This document shows, one piece after another, positions 60,115 through 64,000 of a stretch of DNA of 64,000 nucleotides. The position numbers were made by a program, and so were the translations under genes. Origin of the DNA: an uncultured Tissierellia bacterium (lineage in GTDB: Bacteria; Bacillota; Clostridia; Tissierellales; Peptoniphilaceae); contig CALAJY010000050.1 of assembly GCA_937923265.1 (NCBI GenBank), positions 5,185-69,184 on the forward strand. The letters run 5' to 3'. The notes beneath the pieces are model-generated. The model ran no database searches. It worked only from the letters and a program-made list of their open reading frames with translations, and had not been told where the DNA came from. Position 1 is the stretch's first letter; every line of letters starts with the position of its first letter.

Positions 60115-60567
60115 ATGAAAATTGCAATTGGCGCGGATCATGGCGGCTTTCTTCTGAAGCCGGGGATCATCGAGCACCTAAAGGAACGAAAGCTGGAGGT
60201 CTTGGATGAAGGAACGGATTCTGAGGAGCGCTGTGATTATCCCGATTTCGCGTTTAAAGTCTGCGAGGATGTGACCGGTGGCAAGGCCGACCTGGGAATC
60301 CTCATCTGTGGCACGGGGGTTGGCATGTCCATTGCGGCAAACAAGGTTAAGGGCATCCGCTGCGTTTGCTGCAGCGAACCCTTTTCCGCCCGCTTGTCGC
60401 GGATGCACAACAATGCCAATGTCTTAGCCTTTGGTGCCCGGGTCATCGGACCCGAGCTTGCCAAAATGATTGTCGATGAATTCCTGGATGCGGAGTTTCA
60501 GGGAGGACGGCATGAAGGCAGAGTCGGAAAAATCCTCTCCTATGAAGAGGACCACGAAAAAGAATAA
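60115..60567 (+). CDS. rpiB: Ribose-5-phosphate isomerase B
   Basis: Isomerase of 150 aa of the RpiB/LacAB family. MKIAIGADHGGFLLK at the N-terminus, catalytic Cys65 in ILICGTGVGMSIAANK and RMHNNANVLAFGARVIG are diagnostic for the ribose-5-phosphate/ribulose-5-phosphate isomerase. LacA/LacB-type galactose-6-phosphate activity is less likely because only one subunit is encoded. Shine-Dalgarno AAGGAGGG. It is the last gene before a terminator. Confidence 0.93.
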   Translation: MKIAIGADHGGFLLKPGIIEHLKERKLEVLDEGTDSEERCDYPDFAFKVCEDVTGGKADLGILICGTGVGMSIAANKVKGIRCVCCSEPFSARLSRMHNNANVLAFGARVIGPELAKMIVDEFLDAEFQGGRHEGRVGKILSYEEDHEKE

Positions 60568-60586
60568 AAAAGAGACAGGGAATTCC

Positions 60587-60618
60587 AGCAGCGAGGCCGA
60601 TCGGCTTCGCTGCTTTTT
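60587..60618 (+). terminator. Terminator of the PTS/rpiB unit
   Basis: Fourteen-bp stem (AGCAGCGAGGCCGA / TCGGCTTCGCTGCT, one G-U pair) followed by T's. An AT-rich stretch behind it (60612-60700) must hold the promoter of the surface protein gene. Confidence 0.88.
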
Positions 60619-60714
60619 ATTTCACATGGTTTTTACTTGGATTCTGTTTTTTCTTAATGCGGCTTTGATATGTTTTTTGTATATCTATGAAATCACAGAG
60701 AAAAGGAGAAATTG

Positions 60715-63700
60715 ATGAAACAGAAGTGCAAAGAACGTTCCTACCTTCGGTTCCTGGCAATGCTGCTTGCCTTCGCCATGATCCTGTCCCCCGTCGGGGA
60801 CCTGGGCCATAGTTTTGCGAAAGAACAAGCCGTATCTTCCCGGAACGAACAGGTTCTTACCGTGGAAGAGACAAGAAAGGCAGAACATCAAAAGAATCAA
60901 CCCATTACCGTCAAAGGCTTTATTGTTGGCTATATGCGCAGCAAGAAGTCGGTATCGAAAGATCCAAAAGATTGGAAGGATACCAACATTGTGCTCGCTG
61001 ACCGGTCCGACGAAACCGATCTGACCAAGATGATCCCGGTCCAGCTGAAGAAGGGGGAGCAGCGTGATCGCATCGGTCTCCTCACGAATCCCCAAAACCT
61101 GGGAAAGTCCATCCGGGTTACGGGCTCGGGAGCGGCATACTTTACCCTTCCCGGAATGAAAGACTTACAGTCTTTTGCGCTTCTCTCCTCGGAAGAAGAG
61201 GAGCAAGCCCGGGAGGAGACCCATCATCTTTTGCTGCTGCTCAATCGCGCAGAAGAAGGGGTGAGGGCGGACAAGCGCAAGACACTGGAGAAATTTCGCT
61301 ACCTGAATGATCAGGAGGGGAGCTACACACTCACCAACCTAAAAACGGGGAAGGTTTACCGCCATAATCCCCGGCATACAAGCAGGGACACCCTCTCCTT
61401 TGAACTTCCCTATGGTTCCTATCGGCTGGACCTACAGCTTCCGGAAGGCTATTCCCTTTCCGCGGCGGAAGAGCTGGCAAGTAAGAATAACCGCTTCCGG
61501 GTCACAGGCCCCAAATCCGCAACTTTTGTGTTTAATGACAAGACGAGTGGATCTTACTTTAAGACGATTCGCCTCCTCTTTTGGGAAGATCCGCAAGCCA
61601 TCAAGAAGATCACGGTTCACTTTGATGCCAATGGGGGAAAATTTCCGACTCTTTCCACGAAGCAGCTGGCAAAAGAGTTTGAGATGGGTCAGGAAGCGAG
61701 CAAAAAAGACTTGCCGGAGGATCCAGAGCGCTTTGGCTATCGCTTCCTGGGTTGGACCTGTGAGGGCGAATATGCAAACCTCATGCTGATTCCGCAGCTG
61801 AAGAAGGATGCCAACTGGAAGGCAATCTGGAAGTCCACCCGTAAGACGGTAACTTACGATATCGGCGGAATCAAGCGAACTGAGCAGGTGCAGGAGGGGG
61901 AGAAGCCCGACCGGATTCCGGGACCCCATGTGATCACGGAAAATCAGTGGCGGACCATTACCTCCTGGACCCTGCAGGGTAAAGAGATGGATCCCTCCAA
62001 GGTTCGTGTGGGAGAGGATCTCACCTTTGTCGCTCGTTTTGTCAATAAAGATGAGCTTCGAAAGATTCAACAGGCCTATTTTCGTTCGGACATGTTTCAC
62101 TTTGACGGTCTCGTGAATCCCGAAATCTATCAGGGCTTTGCGGTCAAGTTAAACGAAATGGAGCATTCCCTAACCGCCGGCCAAGAGGATGTGGATCAGT
62201 TGGTCCGAGAGTTTCATGAGCGCCGGAAACAGGAGATCCTCGGTGGCAAAATTCGAGTTCGTTTGCTCGACGCCAACAACAAACTCATCAAGGCTTCTGC
62301 GAAAATCCTGGTGCAAAAAGCGGGAAAGACCATTGATAAAATTGACCTAAAAAATGGTGACCTGGAAAGCCCGCACAAGTATCCCAATGGGACCTACACT
62401 CTGGTGGAAGAGGAGGGACCCGAGGGCTACAGCCCCGCCGCACCATGTACCGTGACCGTGAACATTCCCTCCTCGACGAGTTTTATTTCCGCCCCAAAGG
62501 CCGATTTTCATCATGAAAAGTTACCCACGAAAGCCGTGGCAACCTTCCGCTATGACAAGGCACCCGCAGGGATCACCGCACCCGAGCCCATGGAGATTCG
62601 GGACGGCATCGTCACCCTGCCCAAACCCTCCGTGGACAACAAGGACGGCAAGTCCTTCCTCTTCTGGAAGGAGGAGGGAAAGAGCCTCAGCTACCAGCCG
62701 GGCATGCAGGTGAAGGCGGATAAGTCCACCCGCTTCGTGGGATATTGGGGAAAGAGCTATTGGAAGATTGACCTGGATATCTGCGGAAAGGATGGGAAGC
62801 CCCTTTCGGTTGATCCCCAAGAATTACAGATGTCCGCTTCCGTGATTGACCCCTTGGGGAAAGTCCATGAACCGGATAAGCAGTCGAAAGAAGGATTCTT
62901 CTTCTTTAAGAAGGATGGGTTCCTTCCCCGCGGCGATTACCGGGTCATTGTGGAGGATACCAAGAGCGCCTACCGGGTGGTGGGAGCGACACTCAATGGG
63001 AAAGATTTTGATTGGAAGAAGGAGAAGCTGCCAGTTCCTCCCTATGAGACGGCAATGAATGATACCTCCCTTCAAATACTCAAGCTCATTGTGGAGAAGA
63101 AAGCACCGGCCATTCCTGTGGCAACCTTCCGCTATGACAAGGCACCCGCAGGGATCACCGCACCCGAGCCCATGGAGATTCGGGACGGCATCGTCACCCT
63201 GCCCAAACCCTCCGTGGACAACAAGGACGGCAAGTCCTTCCTCTTCTGGAAGGAGGAGGGAAAGAGCCTCAGCTACCAGCCGGGCATGCAGGTGAAGGCG
63301 GATAAGTCCACCCGCTTCGTGGGATATTGGGGAAAGAGCTATTGGAAGATTGACCTGGAGTTCCATGATCATGAAGGAAAGATTTTATATCTCAAGCCGG
63401 AAGATCGAAACATCACTGCGACCATTATCGATCCCCAGGGCAGGGTGCATCGGGCGGATTCCCAAAGTTCAAGAGGCATTCTTTTCTTTAAGAAGGATGG
63501 CTACCTACCCAGAGGCGAGTACCGGATTCAGCTGAATGATTCGAAGAGCAGCTATCGAGTTCAAAGTGCTGCAGTGAATGGAAAAGATTTTGATTGGAAG
63601 ACAGAAAAGCTCATCGTGCCTCCCTACGAAACGGCGATGACGGATACCTCCACGCAATTGCTGGAGATCGTTCTGGAGAAAAAGGAAGAGGAGCCGGACC

Positions 63701-64000
63701 AGCCGGAGGAACCGAATGAACCGGAGCAACCGGAAGAACCGGAGAATCCGGAAGAGCCGGAGGAACCGGTAGAACCGGAAGAACCGGACCAGCCGGATGA
63801 GCCGGAAGAGCCGGACCAGCCGGAGGAACCGAATGAACCGGAGCAACCGGAAGAACCGGAGAATCCGGAAGAGCCGGAGGAACCGGTAGAACCGGAAGAA
63901 CCGGACCAGCCGGACCAGCCGGAAGAACCGAATGAACCGGAGCAACCGGAAGAGCCGGACCAGCCGGAAGAACCGAATGAACCGGAGCAACCGGAAGAGC
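60715..64000 (+). CDS. Large secreted surface protein with repeat modules, 3' end outside window
   Basis: Open frame of at least 1095 residues, no stop in the window. Layout: signal peptide (1-35, likely cleavage near SFA/KEQ); OB-like DUF6359-type domain (about 63-155: QPITVKGFIVGY, TNIVLADRS, LLTNPQNLGKSIRVTGSG); beta-rich region; InlB-type repeat (about 301-375: VHFDANGGKFP, GYRFLGWTCEGEY); helical segment; prealbumin/Cna-B-like domain (about 509-590, ending EEEGPEGYSP); two 194-residue modules (608-801 and 802-992); and a Pro/Glu-rich stalk from 993 on. A cell-wall anchor is expected downstream but not seen. ATG 60715 has AAAGGAG upstream. Probably an adhesin or matrix-binding protein; the ligand is unknown. 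Confidence 0.88.
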   Translation, partial: MKQKCKERSYLRFLAMLLAFAMILSPVGDLGHSFAKEQAVSSRNEQVLTVEETRKAEHQKNQPITVKGFIVGYMRSKKSVSKDPKDWKDTNIVLADRSDETDLTKMIPVQLKKGEQRDRIGLLTNPQNLGKSIRVTGSGAAYFTLPGMKDLQSFALLSSEEEEQAREETHHLLLLLNRAEEGVRADKRKTLEKFRYLNDQEGSYTLTNLKTGKVYRHNPRHTSRDTLSFELPYGSYRLDLQLPEGYSLSAAEELASKNNRFRVTGPKSATFVFNDKTSGSYFKTIRLLFWEDPQAIKKITVHFDANGGKFPTLSTKQLAKEFEMGQEASKKDLPEDPERFGYRFLGWTCEGEYANLMLIPQLKKDANWKAIWKSTRKTVTYDIGGIKRTEQVQEGEKPDRIPGPHVITENQWRTITSWTLQGKEMDPSKVRVGEDLTFVARFVNKDELRKIQQAYFRSDMFHFDGLVNPEIYQGFAVKLNEMEHSLTAGQEDVDQLVREFHERRKQEILGGKIRVRLLDANNKLIKASAKILVQKAGKTIDKIDLKNGDLESPHKYPNGTYTLVEEEGPEGYSPAAPCTVTVNIPSSTSFISAPKADFHHEKLPTKAVATFRYDKAPAGITAPEPMEIRDGIVTLPKPSVDNKDGKSFLFWKEEGKSLSYQPGMQVKADKSTRFVGYWGKSYWKIDLDICGKDGKPLSVDPQELQMSASVIDPLGKVHEPDKQSKEGFFFFKKDGFLPRGDYRVIVEDTKSAYRVVGATLNGKDFDWKKEKLPVPPYETAMNDTSLQILKLIVEKKAPAIPVATFRYDKAPAGITAPEPMEIRDGIVTLPKPSVDNKDGKSFLFWKEEGKSLSYQPGMQVKADKSTRFVGYWGKSYWKIDLEFHDHEGKILYLKPEDRNITATIIDPQGRVHRADSQSSRGILFFKKDGYLPRGEYRIQLNDSKSSYRVQSAAVNGKDFDWKTEKLIVPPYETAMTDTSTQLLEIVLEKKEEEPDQPEEPNEPEQPEEPENPEEPEEPVEPEEPDQPDEPEEPDQPEEPNEPEQPEEPENPEEPEEPVEPEEPDQPDQPEEPNEPEQPEEPDQPEEPNEPEQPEE
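62536..62777 (+). repeat. Direct repeat copy 1 (242 nt)
   Basis: By eye identical over its whole length to 63118-63359. It encodes VATFRYDKAPAGITAPEPME through WKIDL, the first part of a 194-residue module of the surface protein. Confidence 0.93.
63118..63359 (+). repeat. Direct repeat copy 2 (242 nt)
   Basis: Second copy, offset exactly 582 nt (194 codons) from copy 1. The remaining 340 nt of each module are related but clearly diverged, so identity stops abruptly at both ends. Confidence 0.93.
63691..64000 (+). repeat. Nested Pro/Glu-rich repeats (117-nt higher-order unit)
   Basis: Codon triplets of the type PxE/PxQ/PxN run to the window edge. A 39-codon unit beginning PDQPEEPNEPEQPEEPEN starts at 63694 and recurs at 63811, exactly 117 nt later; a shorter PDQPEEPNEPEQPEE unit then repeats twice. 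It encodes an extended rod, probably a wall-spanning stalk. Confidence 0.93.

Noticed and set aside
60470..60715. Possible 81-aa protein with a C-terminal membrane segment overlapping rpiB
   Set aside because: It starts inside rpiB without a ribosome site and runs through the rpiB terminator stem; its hydrophobic end is just the translation of a T-rich promoter region.
63505..63990. Minus-strand frame of 161 aa rich in Arg, Leu and Phe
   Set aside because: It is the reverse complement of the Pro/Glu codon repeats of the surface protein and has no start signal.
63691..64000. CRISPR array
   Set aside because: The repeats are in-frame codon repeats without unique spacers of constant length.

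Overview
The window looks like a chromosomal stretch of an anaerobic, non-sporulating Bacillota (Firmicutes) with moderately high G+C. Peptone-fermenting Tissierellia/Peptoniphilaceae-like organisms are my best guess, but I could not test this. The evidence is Firmicutes-type gene order (holA-rpsT-lepA-hemW-hrcA-grpE-dnaK-dnaJ-prmA-mtaB; rpsU-nfeD-floA; phoH-ybeY-era-recO-glyQS-ppsR-dgt-dnaG-rpoD-trmK-nif3), a CIRCE/HrcA heat-shock switch, pyruvate:ferredoxin oxidoreductase, an iron-sulfur type two-subunit serine dehydratase and a histidine-fermentation set. Genes that occupy these slots in spore formers (gpr/spoIIP between rpsT and lepA; yqfC/yqfD between floA and phoH) are absent.

Layout. 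1-3.3 kb: end of a methionine ABC permease, then a TPP-riboswitch/attenuator controlled thiamine-precursor ABC transporter (thiX-thiY-thiZ). 3.4-6.3 kb: TatD-like hydrolase, an AT-rich patch with two tiny membrane proteins, tRNA-Trp and tRNA-Ile, and a YprB-like nuclease. 6.3-12 kb: sulfur transfer (cysteine desulfurase, ThiI, a 55-aa Cys/Arg protein) and peroxide/redox defence (TrxR-like flavoprotein, Tpx, DJ-1/PfpI protein, glutathione peroxidase). 12.3-18.9 kb: pyruvate:ferredoxin oxidoreductase and a serine catabolic operon with its probable transporter. 19-33.9 kb: housekeeping and heat shock. 33.9-43 kb: NfeD/FloA membrane microdomain genes, an unknown protein, and the histidine pathway HutH-HutU-HutI-FtcD-FchA. 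43-57.3 kb: ribosome maturation, replication and transcription macro-operons, ending with RNase P RNA. 57.3-60.6 kb: PTS sugar uptake with a transaldolase-family enzyme and RpiB. 60.7 kb to the window end: a large, incomplete, repeat-bearing secreted surface protein.

How the genes connect: serine is deaminated to pyruvate, which the ferredoxin oxidoreductase oxidises to acetyl-CoA and reduced ferredoxin. Histidine goes through urocanate, imidazolonepropionate and formiminoglutamate to glutamate and methenyl-THF. Imported thiamine precursor supports TPP, the cofactor of the ferredoxin oxidoreductase.

Most unusual items: (1) ybeY and era read as one continuous frame joined at a run of nine A's; one extra A would recreate a free-standing era with its own start codon and Shine-Dalgarno. 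(2) A primary sigma factor of 691 aa with about 280 extra residues between regions 1.2 and 2, in a phylum where RpoD is normally about 370 aa. (3) A surface protein with a 242-nt perfectly conserved internal duplication next to diverged sequence, followed by nested Pro/Glu-rich repeats. (4) An unclassified 196-aa protein behind floA, and a 55-aa CCGC protein behind thiI.
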